DNA of 32,212 bases from Chloroflexota bacterium (GTDB taxonomy: Bacteria > Chloroflexota > Anaerolineae > UBA1429), in contig DUUT01000092.1 in assembly GCA_012841405.1 (NCBI GenBank), positions 1 through 32,212 on the forward strand, in the 5' to 3' direction. Both the position numbers and the translations under genes were made by a program. Positions within the stretch are counted from its first letter, which is position 1, and every line of letters begins with the position of its first letter. Positions 1-7,003 of the stretch are shown one piece after another. The notes beneath the pieces were generated by a model. The model did not search any database. It was not told where the DNA came from and saw nothing but the letters and a program-made list of their open reading frames with translations.

Positions 1-34
1 CCGCGTGACGCGTCACACGTGACGCGTCACGCGG
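1..34. promoter_or_regulatory. Tandem palindromic operator-like element
   Basis: Positions 1-34 form a perfect inverted repeat with 16-bp arms and a 2-bp centre (AC). Each arm carries the self-palindromic 12-mer GTGACGCGTCAC, at 5-16 and 19-30, so two copies lie 14 bp apart. The element ends 5 bp before a consensus -35 box at 40-45. That position fits an operator bound by a dimeric regulator. The regulator is not identifiable, and the window edge may cut off further copies. Confidence 0.6.
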
Positions 35-39
35 GGTGG

Positions 40-68
40 TTGACAAGCATCTGCTTTGCTGCTAAAGT
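40..68 (+). promoter_or_regulatory. Sigma70-type promoter
   Basis: TTGACA at 40-45 and TAAAGT at 63-68 are separated by 17 bp, a near-ideal housekeeping promoter with a start expected near 75. It abuts the palindromes at 1-34. The next gene in the same direction starts at 375, so the transcript would have a leader of about 300 nt. Confidence 0.65.
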
Positions 69-86
69 AGGGCTAACGAACCGGCG

Positions 87-110
87 AAGGCGCCCGTGAG
101 GGCGCTTTTG
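87..110 (+). terminator. Rho-independent terminator or attenuator hairpin
   Basis: A 9-bp stem (87-95 with 100-108, one G-T pair) closes a GTGA tetraloop and runs into TTTTGTTGTTTT. It lies only about 12 nt after the predicted start of the 40-68 promoter. It could therefore end a gene lying to the left, or attenuate the leader transcript. Confidence 0.6.
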
Positions 111-119
111 TTGTTTTGA

Positions 120-374
120 GGTCTTGTCTACCGATGCGACACCCACTGGGCACGCTCATCGCACCTATGACTACGAATCCCGAACCTAGGAGGCAACACG
201 CCATACGGCGACACCTCCCGGGCTAGTTGCGTTTTCTGTCGTTGTTGGCAGGCCAGCTACCCCAAATGGGGGGCTGGCCCTTTCTGTATTTCGCGATGTC
301 ACGGCCATTGCACCGTGTTGCCCACAACCCGCCAAAAACGCGAGCAGGCGCCGGTTTGGACATAAGGAGGGGAA
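120..374 (+). promoter_or_regulatory. Structured 5' leader of the citrate-synthase-like gene
   Basis: There is no long ORF here. Visible elements are: a stem pairing CGATG (132-136) with CATCG (157-161); a 19-codon ORF at 167-226 without a clear ribosome-binding site; a hairpin pairing GGAGG (189-193) with CCTCC (214-218) and CGCC (199-202) with GGCG (207-210); and a terminator-like hairpin at 251-279. The gene's own AAGGAGG is at 364-370. I matched no known riboswitch consensus, and no T-box motif is present. An attenuation or riboswitch role is inference. Confidence 0.4.
251..290 (+). terminator. Terminator-like hairpin inside the leader
   Basis: GGCCAGC (251-257) pairs with GCTGGCC (273-279), and inner CCCC (260-263) pairs with GGGG (268-271). 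The stem is followed by CTTTCTGTATTT. It lies 85 nt before the start codon at 375, in the position expected of an intrinsic attenuator. Confidence 0.5.
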
Positions 375-1769
375 ATGCTCGAGTTCAGCAAGCGTACCAA
401 CACTCTGGAGCAGACCGAATACGAGTACACGCTGCAAGATGTGGAGGAGCCGAATCTATACCGGCTGCTCTACAACTATGACGAGGTGCCCAAGATCCCC
501 TTCAACCACCGGCACGTGCCCATGCACCCGCCGGACGAGATCTTTATCACCGACACGACCTTTCGCGACGGGCAACAGGCGCGCGAGCCCTATACCGTTG
601 AGCAGATCGTGCAGCTGTACACCTTTTTGCACGAGTTGGGCGGGCCCAAGGGGATCATTCGTCAGAGCGAGTTCTTTCTCTACAGCGAAAAGGACCGGCG
701 AGCCGTCGAGGCTTGCCGAGCCCTCGGCTTTCGCTATCCCGAGATCACCAGTTGGATCCGCGCCCGCAAGGAAGATTTCCACCTCGTCAAGGAGCTGGGT
801 ATCACCGAGACGGGCATTCTGGCGAGCTGCTCGGACTATCACATCTTTAAAAAGCTCCGCATGACGCGCCGCCAGGCGATGGATCAGTTCCTCGGGATCG
901 TCAAGGATGCGCTGGAGGTGGGTGTACGCCCGCGCGTGCACCTCGAGGACATCACCCGTGCGGACTTTTACGGTTTCGTGATGCCTCTGGCCTTTGAGCT
1001 GAGCAAGCTCTCGCAAGAGAGCGGCATCCCCATCAAAATACGCGCCTGCGATACCTTGGGGTACGGCGTGAGCTACCCCGGCGTGGCGCTGCCGCGGAGC
1101 GTGCCCGGCATCGCCTATGGCCTGTGGCACTATGGGCGCTTTCCGAGCGAGCTCCTCGAGTGGCACGGCCACAACGATTTCTACCGCGCGGTGGTGAACG
1201 CCGGTACGGCCTGGCTCTACGGTATCGCCGCGGTGAACTGCACCCTCTTGGGGATTGGGGAGCGTACGGGCAACACGCCCCTCGAGGCGATGGTGTTCGA
1301 GTACGCGGCGCTGCGCGGCACCACGGATGGCATGAACACCCGCGTCATCACCGAGATCGCGGACTATTACCGGCGTGAGATTGGCTACGAGATCCCGCCG
1401 ATGACGCCGTTGGTGGGCGAGGATTTCACCACCACCCGCGCCGGCATCCACGCCGACGGGCTGCTCAAGGATGAAGAGATCTATAACATCTTTGACACCG
1501 GCGCGTTGCTCAATCGCCCCGTGCGCGTGCTGATCAATCAAACGTCCGGCGCCGCAGGCCTCGTGCATTGGCTCAAGACGCGCTGCAACGGCCAGTTCGA
1601 TGACCTCGACAAGCGCGACCCACGCTTGGCGCCGGTACTCGAGTGGATCACCGCCGAGTACGACGGCGGTCGTATGACCGTCATCGGCGATGCCGAACTC
1701 GAGGCGCGTATCGCCGAGCTGAGCCCCGAGCTCTATGCGCAGATGGTCGGGGGTGACGTCAGCGACTGA
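375..1769 (+). CDS. Re-citrate synthase-like enzyme (HMGL/isopropylmalate synthase family)
   Basis: This 464-residue TIM-barrel acyltransferase would condense acetyl-CoA with a 2-oxoacid. The start ATG follows AAGGAGG by 4 nt. Seen in the protein are the N-terminal PNLYR segment, DTTFRDGQQ at residues 60-68 with catalytic Arg64, the metal-binding WHGHND at 263-268, a GxGERTGN loop, and TRAGIHADG at 354-362. The PNLYR start, the length near 450 and the TRAGIHADG loop resemble, from memory, the Re-citrate synthases of Clostridium kluyveri and Dehalococcoides more than LeuA. The C-terminal leucine regulatory domain of LeuA is not recognisable. The alternatives are homocitrate or isopropylmalate synthase. 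Family is near certain; the substrate (oxaloacetate) is inferred. It has its own long leader and no leu or lys genes beside it. Confidence 0.75.
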   Translation: MLEFSKRTNTLEQTEYEYTLQDVEEPNLYRLLYNYDEVPKIPFNHRHVPMHPPDEIFITDTTFRDGQQAREPYTVEQIVQLYTFLHELGGPKGIIRQSEFFLYSEKDRRAVEACRALGFRYPEITSWIRARKEDFHLVKELGITETGILASCSDYHIFKKLRMTRRQAMDQFLGIVKDALEVGVRPRVHLEDITRADFYGFVMPLAFELSKLSQESGIPIKIRACDTLGYGVSYPGVALPRSVPGIAYGLWHYGRFPSELLEWHGHNDFYRAVVNAGTAWLYGIAAVNCTLLGIGERTGNTPLEAMVFEYAALRGTTDGMNTRVITEIADYYRREIGYEIPPMTPLVGEDFTTTRAGIHADGLLKDEEIYNIFDTGALLNRPVRVLINQTSGAAGLVHWLKTRCNGQFDDLDKRDPRLAPVLEWITAEYDGGRMTVIGDAELEARIAELSPELYAQMVGGDVSD

Positions 1770-1841
1770 TGCGCCCCGCCGCCCATGGCCAACACGAGGC
1801 GAGTGACAACGGCGTCGCTCGCCATTTCCTCTGTGCCTTGT

Positions 1842-1871
1842 TTGCACCCCTCCCCGCTGTTGTGCTATCCT
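1842..1871 (+). promoter_or_regulatory. Putative promoter for the S9 peptidase
   Basis: TTGCAC (1842-1847) and TATCCT (1866-1871) are separated by 18 bp, with an upstream TG giving an extended -10. It is located 71 bp before the ATG at 1943, in the 173-bp gap after the citrate-synthase-like gene. Confidence 0.4.
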
Positions 1872-1942
1872 AGCCACGCTATCGGCGTCCAAGCACTGGT
1901 ACCCGGACCAGCGCCGCCGCGTCCCTTGGGAAGGAGCCTTCT

Positions 1943-3841
1943 ATGCCTACGCACCATCTCCCTTATGGCCTGTGGCCGAGCCCCATCACACCGGGATCCC
2001 TGGCCGAAGGACGGCGCCTGAGCGACCTCTGGTGGGATGGTACCGGCGAGACCCTCGTCTGGCTCGAGGGGCGCTCTGGCAAGGGGGTGTTGGTGTGTGC
2101 GGGCGCGGGCGGTGATGCGCCCCGGGATCTGACGAGCGAGCTGTCCGTACGGGCGCGGGTCGGCTATGGTGGGGGCGACATGACCGTCGCTGGGGAGTGG
2201 GTGTACTTTGTCTCCGAGGGGCGCCTGTATCGCCAGCACCTGTTGCACGGGGCTCCGCGCGCGATCACCCCGCCGAGTGGCGACGCCGCTGCGCCGACCG
2301 TCTCGCCCGACGGCCGCCACGTGGTGTACGTCTATTCCCTCGAGGGGGCCGATGGCCTAGCAGTGGTGGACGCTGAGGGGGAGCTCTGGCCGCAAAGGCT
2401 CGCCTGGGGCGATGATTTCTACATGCAGCCGACGTGGCACCCCGACGGGCGTCGACTGGCGTGGGTATCGTGGAACCATCCCTGCATGCCCTGGGATGCG
2501 ACGCGCTTGCACCTCGCCGCGCTCGACGTGGGGGGCACCGGCGTACCCTTTATCGTCGATGACCGCGTAGTGGCCGGCGATGAGGGCTCGGGAGGGGCGG
2601 CCGCCATCTTTCAGCCGGCCTTCTCACCCGATGGACGGTATCTCGCCTACATCTCGGACCTCAGCGGGTGGGACAATCTCTACCTGATGGACCTCGCGAG
2701 CGGGGAACATCGCCTCCTCGTAGGTGGGGAGGTAGACCTCGGCAAACCGGCCTGGGCGCAGGGGATGCGCGCCTTTGCCTGGGCTCCGGACGGCGCCACC
2801 ATCTACTATGAACGTAACGTGCGCGGCGTGGTGCAGCTGTGGGCCGTGGATGTGGCCAGCGGCGCGACGCACGTCGTGGATGCGCTCGCCGCGTACACCG
2901 ACGTCTCGCAGGTGGCCGTCTCGGCGACCGGCCGGGTGGCTGTCATCGCCTCGTCGCCGCGCATTCCGACGCGCATCGTGTGCTACCACCCGGCGACGGG
3001 TACGGTGCGCGTGTGCGCTCGGTCCGAGACCGAGACGGTGCCACCAGAGATCCTCAGCGAGCCAGAGGCCATCACCTGGAGAGCGGACGATGGCGAGCTC
3101 GTGCACGGGCTCTACTATGCTCCCGATACCAGCCGCTTTCACGCCGAGGGCGCGCCGCCCCTGATCGTGATGGTGCACGGCGGCCCCACCGGGCAGACGC
3201 GCGCCGGCTATGCCTCACGCAACGCCTTTTTCACCACGCGGGGGTACGCCGTGCTGGAGGTGAACTATCGCGGGAGCTCGGGCTATGGCCGGCGCTATCG
3301 GAATCTGCTGCACGAGCAGTGGGGCGTATACGATGTTGAGGACGCCGTGGGTGGCGCGCGCCACCTGGTGGCGCAGGGACGAGCCGATCCCCAGCGCCTC
3401 GTGATCATGGGGGGCAGCGCCGGCGGGTTTACGGTGTTGCAGGCATTGATCCATCACCCCGGGTTCTTCCGTGCGGGGATCTGCCTCTACGGCGTGACGA
3501 ACCTCTTTGCGCTGGCGGCGGAAACGCACAAGTTTGAGCAGCATTACCTGGATACGATGATCGGCCCCTTGCCCGAGACGAGTGAGCGCTATTGGCAGCG
3601 TTCGCCCGTCTTTCACGCCGACCGTATCCGCGACGCGATGGCCATCTTCCAGGGCGAGGAGGACCGCGTGGTGCCGGTGTCGCAGGCGGAGGCCATCGTG
3701 GAGGCCTTGCGGCGCAACGGCGTACCCCACGTGTACCACCTCTATCCCGGTGAGGGACACGGCTGGCGCAGGTCGGAGACCATCAAGGCATTCTATGAGG
3801 CCGTTCTAGCCTTCCTGAGGCAGTACGTGCTCTTTGGCTGA
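1943..3841 (+). CDS. S9 family prolyl oligopeptidase-type serine peptidase
   Basis: This 632-residue protein is an acylaminoacyl-peptidase/dipeptidyl-peptidase type enzyme that cleaves short peptides. The N-terminal ~350 residues contain TolB/WD40-like propeller blades (repeated SPDGR and APDG motifs). The C-terminal ~270 residues are an alpha/beta hydrolase with MVHGGPTGQ (oxyanion region), GGSAGG carrying nucleophile Ser492, Asp574 in GEEDRVV and His606 in EGHGW. The triad is complete. No signal peptide is visible, so it is probably cytosolic. AAGGAG at 1931-1936 sets the start. The stop lies just ahead of the next gene's start, suggesting co-transcription. Exact substrate specificity cannot be read. 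Confidence 0.93.
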   Translation: MPTHHLPYGLWPSPITPGSLAEGRRLSDLWWDGTGETLVWLEGRSGKGVLVCAGAGGDAPRDLTSELSVRARVGYGGGDMTVAGEWVYFVSEGRLYRQHLLHGAPRAITPPSGDAAAPTVSPDGRHVVYVYSLEGADGLAVVDAEGELWPQRLAWGDDFYMQPTWHPDGRRLAWVSWNHPCMPWDATRLHLAALDVGGTGVPFIVDDRVVAGDEGSGGAAAIFQPAFSPDGRYLAYISDLSGWDNLYLMDLASGEHRLLVGGEVDLGKPAWAQGMRAFAWAPDGATIYYERNVRGVVQLWAVDVASGATHVVDALAAYTDVSQVAVSATGRVAVIASSPRIPTRIVCYHPATGTVRVCARSETETVPPEILSEPEAITWRADDGELVHGLYYAPDTSRFHAEGAPPLIVMVHGGPTGQTRAGYASRNAFFTTRGYAVLEVNYRGSSGYGRRYRNLLHEQWGVYDVEDAVGGARHLVAQGRADPQRLVIMGGSAGGFTVLQALIHHPGFFRAGICLYGVTNLFALAAETHKFEQHYLDTMIGPLPETSERYWQRSPVFHADRIRDAMAIFQGEEDRVVPVSQAEAIVEALRRNGVPHVYHLYPGEGHGWRRSETIKAFYEAVLAFLRQYVLFG

Positions 3842-3869
3842 ACGCGCACCCCATCGTAAGGGACATCCT

Positions 3870-6242
3870 TTGTACCGTCGCCTCAATCGTGTGACAATGG
3901 AGTATGCCGCCGAGTGCGGCGGCAAGGCTGCGCGCCTCGGTGAAGCGATGCGGTTCGGGTGCCCCGTGCCCGACGGCGTGGTGCTCTATACCGAGATGTA
4001 CCGTCGGTTCATGAGGCTCGGCGGGCTGCAGGGCGAGATCGCTTCGATCCTCGCCGCGATGCAGCCCACGGCCATGCACCACTTTCACGCCGTCGAGTGG
4101 GCGGTGCGCTCGGCCTTTTCTGTCCGCCGGCTTCCCGACGAGATGCGTGACGAGATGGTTGCCGCGTGGCACAGCATCGGCGGCGGGCCCGTCGCCGTGC
4201 GCTCCTCCGCCACCCGCGAGGACGGCCCCGAGTGCAGCTTTGTCGGCCAGCACGCCACGAGCCTGAACGTCACCGATGAGGACGCGCTGATCGAAGCGGT
4301 GATCGCGTGCTGGATGTCGCTCTTTAGCGCCAAGGCCCTCTCCTATGCCCACCACTTTGGCATCGACCTGCTCAACTCGTCGATGGCCGTCCTCATCCAG
4401 CGCATGATTACCCCCACGTGCCACGGCGTCCTGCTCACCGCCGACCCGATCACGGGGGACCCCGACGTGTTCGTGTTGGAGGTGAATGACGGCCCCCGGG
4501 CTGGCGTGCACCGGCTCGATCCCTACGAGCGGCAGCCCGGCGAACCGTGGGATTGGACCCAGCTGCGGCGCCTCGGGCTGCTCCTGGATGAGCGCTTTGG
4601 CGCCTATCAGGCCATCGAGTGGGTGATCGCCGATGGCTCGGTGCAACTGCTGCGCGTGCGTCCCGCCACGCGGATCCCTGCCTACCTGCCGGTCGCCGTG
4701 CGCGATGTGGGCGCCGAGGCCGGCCCACTGGAGCTGATTCGCCAGGATGGGGTGATGCCTCGCACCCAGCAGCCCTACACGTGGTACCACCGTAGCCGCA
4801 GTCCGGCGATCAATGCGGCGCACTTTCGCAGCGTGCAGCGGAGCTTTGCCCCGTATGCGGGGCGCGACGAGTACTACATACGGGGCTACCTGTACGCGCG
4901 CTGGAGGCCGTTCGCCTTTCCCCCCGTGGGCGAGGGATTGCGCGGCATCCTCCAGGACGTGCAGCGCCTGCTGGCGGCGCGCAAGCTCGATGCGGGGCTG
5001 AGGGCGCTCTGGCGGGCCAAACGTGCTCGGTTGGACGCGCTGAAGGCCATCGAGCTGACGACCCTCACCAACCCGGAGCTGGCCCACTACCTGCAAGAGG
5101 TGATTGCGCTCGGCGATGCCTTTATCGAGGAGCGGGGCCGCGTTGGCGATAGCCCTCGGGTGTTGGCCGACATCCTCATGCGCCTGCACCGGCGATGGTT
5201 CGGAGACACTGCCGACTGCCAGGACCTCTTGTTGACCACCGATGACCAGCTGAGCCGCCGCGATGAGGCGCTCTGCCAACTGGCGCGTACCGCCTTTGAC
5301 GATGAGGAGGCACGGGAAGCGGCATTCCGCGCCTACGTGCGCGAGTTCCGTCATCTCTATCTCCGAGGCGAGCCGCTGTCCGATGGACAGGACATCTGCC
5401 GGCTCGAGGTCGATGAGGCGGCGGCCCTTGAGGCCTGGCAATCGCTGGCGAACGACGCGGACGCCTCGTGTGACTTGCGCGGGAGCGTGTTGGAGCGTCG
5501 CCGGCGAGCCGAGGCGCGGGTCGTGGCCCAGTTGAATCGGTTGCGGCGTGCGGTCTACCGCAGTGTCCTCTGGACAGCCCGTGCGTACGCCCCGTGGCGT
5601 ACCGATTGCGACGAGCCAATCCTCCTCTGTTGGGTCCTCGAGGCGGAAGTCGTTCGGGAGGTAGGGCGGCGTCTGCGGGCGGCGCGGCTGGCCTCGGATG
5701 ACGGCGATGGCGTGTACCTCGGGGTACGCGAGATCACGGACTGGTTGCAGGGCGGTGCCGATAATGACCGCCTCATCCGCGCCATTCTCGAGCGCAAGGA
5801 GCTGTCGCGGCACTGGCAGCGCTATGCGCCGCCCGATATCCTGGGAGGCGAGACGGCGTCGCCGCCAGTGGACATTGTCTTTGGCGCGGATCCCAGGGAT
5901 ATCGTCCGCGGACGCCCCATCTCGCCGGGCATCGGCGAGGGCAAGGCGCGGGTGGTGAGCACGCTTACGGAGGCGGCGAGTGTGCTCCCCGGAGAGGTGC
6001 TGGTGTGTCGGCGCCCCGATTTCGAGCTGAGCCCCTTCTTTGGCATCGTATCGGCGGTCGTCTCGGAGGAGGGGGGCTTGCTCGATCACGCCGCCACGCT
6101 GGCGCGAGAGTACGGTGTGCCAGCCATCTTTGGTGCGCGGGGTGCCACCACTGCCGTCCGGACGGGCGATGACTTGCAGGTGGACGCGAACCGCGGCATT
6201 ATCGTGCGACGCATCCCCGAGGTGGCCTGGGAGCTGCTCTAG
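3870..6242 (+). CDS. PEP-utilizing/PEP synthase-like phosphotransferase (rifampin phosphotransferase architecture)
   Basis: This 790-residue enzyme would move a phosphoryl group from ATP through a swivelling histidine domain. The N-terminal ATP-grasp (PPDK_N) domain has GGKAARLGEA and VAVRSSATRED (from residue 108). The C-terminal mobile domain carries EEGGLLDHAATLARE, with phospho-His740, followed by GVPAIFG. The ~350-residue middle region is unlike PEP synthase, and the C-terminal PEP/pyruvate-binding barrel is absent. This order matches rifampin phosphotransferases and related PEP-utilizing proteins; the acceptor is unknown. I chose TTG 3870 because AAGGGA lies 6 nt upstream; TTG 3834 (overlapping the peptidase by 8 bp) and ATG 3897 are alternatives. 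Confidence 0.8.
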   Translation: MYRRLNRVTMEYAAECGGKAARLGEAMRFGCPVPDGVVLYTEMYRRFMRLGGLQGEIASILAAMQPTAMHHFHAVEWAVRSAFSVRRLPDEMRDEMVAAWHSIGGGPVAVRSSATREDGPECSFVGQHATSLNVTDEDALIEAVIACWMSLFSAKALSYAHHFGIDLLNSSMAVLIQRMITPTCHGVLLTADPITGDPDVFVLEVNDGPRAGVHRLDPYERQPGEPWDWTQLRRLGLLLDERFGAYQAIEWVIADGSVQLLRVRPATRIPAYLPVAVRDVGAEAGPLELIRQDGVMPRTQQPYTWYHRSRSPAINAAHFRSVQRSFAPYAGRDEYYIRGYLYARWRPFAFPPVGEGLRGILQDVQRLLAARKLDAGLRALWRAKRARLDALKAIELTTLTNPELAHYLQEVIALGDAFIEERGRVGDSPRVLADILMRLHRRWFGDTADCQDLLLTTDDQLSRRDEALCQLARTAFDDEEAREAAFRAYVREFRHLYLRGEPLSDGQDICRLEVDEAAALEAWQSLANDADASCDLRGSVLERRRRAEARVVAQLNRLRRAVYRSVLWTARAYAPWRTDCDEPILLCWVLEAEVVREVGRRLRAARLASDDGDGVYLGVREITDWLQGGADNDRLIRAILERKELSRHWQRYAPPDILGGETASPPVDIVFGADPRDIVRGRPISPGIGEGKARVVSTLTEAASVLPGEVLVCRRPDFELSPFFGIVSAVVSEEGGLLDHAATLAREYGVPAIFGARGATTAVRTGDDLQVDANRGIIVRRIPEVAWELL

Positions 6243-6299
6243 GCAGTGTTTGAACAGAGGCCACCGTGGGGTCTGAGCGTGGCGAGAGTCCCTGTCGAT

Positions 6300-6313
6300 G
6301 GGCGTTAACGCCC
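6300..6313. repeat. 14-bp perfect palindrome
   Basis: GGGCGTTAACGCCC lies in the 145-bp gap before the nucleotidyltransferase gene. It could be an operator half-site pair or a small hairpin. No T-run follows, so it is a poor terminator. Confidence 0.35.
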
Positions 6314-6387
6314 CTCACTTACGCTCGGGGCGACATCGTTGCTACGTCGGGTGCGTTTTCGAAACACGGCCTAGGAGGGCGCTGCCG

Positions 6388-6942
6388 ATGGAGGACACGT
6401 CCGCGCTGCGGCGCGAGGCCGAAGCGATTGTGGCCGAGCTCGGCCTGCTCGAGGTGGCGGGGCGGCTTGGTCGGGCAGAGGTCGTCGGCAGTGTCGCGTT
6501 GGACCTCATCGTCAAGCGCGACATCGACATCCATCTGTTGGTAGCGTCTCCCGACCTCTTGGCGATGGCCGACCGGGTCTACCATGCCCTGCTCGATGAC
6601 CCCCGCATCCGCGAGGTGCGCATCACCGACTATCGCGCTGTGGGGGGCGTCAAGCTCGGCATCGACGCCCACCAGGGACCGTCAGGCGCGTGGAGTATCG
6701 ATATTTGGATCACCGATCGCCTCGAGGCGACGGCCTTTTCGTACACCCGTGGGCTACGGGAGCGGCTGACGCCGGAGCATCGCGCGGCGATTATGGCGAT
6801 CAAGCGCGGCTACCATGCGCGGGGAGAGCTCTCTCACGGCATCAGCCGCCGCATCTATGACGCAGTGGTCGACAAAGGCATCCGGGACGAGGACGAGTTC
6901 CGCCGCTACCTCGAATGGGCGCGGCGGGGAAGCCTGGTGTAG
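6388..6942 (+). CDS. Small nucleotidyltransferase-fold protein
   Basis: This 184-residue protein belongs to the polymerase-beta-like nucleotidyltransferase superfamily. The signature GS(x9)DID is intact: Gly34-Ser35 followed by Asp45 and Asp47, and a third carboxylate, Asp105, lies in SIDIWI. All three metal-binding residues are therefore present and an active enzyme is expected. The C-terminal half is helical and contains HGISRRIYDAVV. The start ATG is chosen because AGGAGGG at 6373-6379 sits 8 nt upstream; a longer frame from 6298 lacks such support. The substrate is unknown. Aminoglycoside-type and antitoxin-type (MNT) enzymes share this motif, but no HEPN partner lies next door. Confidence 0.75.
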   Translation: MEDTSALRREAEAIVAELGLLEVAGRLGRAEVVGSVALDLIVKRDIDIHLLVASPDLLAMADRVYHALLDDPRIREVRITDYRAVGGVKLGIDAHQGPSGAWSIDIWITDRLEATAFSYTRGLRERLTPEHRAAIMAIKRGYHARGELSHGISRRIYDAVVDKGIRDEDEFRRYLEWARRGSLV

Positions 6943-7003
6943 CGCCGAGGATGCTGCACTCCGAGCTCTGGAGGCGGCGCCAGGAGGGTCAAGGAGGTGC
7001 CCC

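Noticed and set aside
120-290. T-box in the leader of the citrate-synthase-like gene
   Set aside because: AGGAGGCAACACGCC only superficially resembles the T-box; the UGGN bulge and stem I landmarks are missing.
456-1892. 478-codon open frame on the - strand
   Set aside because: It is the antisense shadow of the citrate-synthase-like gene, which has clear motifs; the shadow has a GC-driven, His/Arg/Gly-rich composition and no family match.
3783-6089. 768-codon open frame on the - strand
   Set aside because: It is antisense to the PEP-utilizing enzyme, and composition and lack of motifs show it is a GC-rich shadow.
6815-7003. N-terminal extension of the gamma-glutamyltransferase frame
   Set aside because: It overlaps the nucleotidyltransferase gene in another frame and lacks a ribosome-binding site; AAGGAGGTG before 7004 fixes the start.
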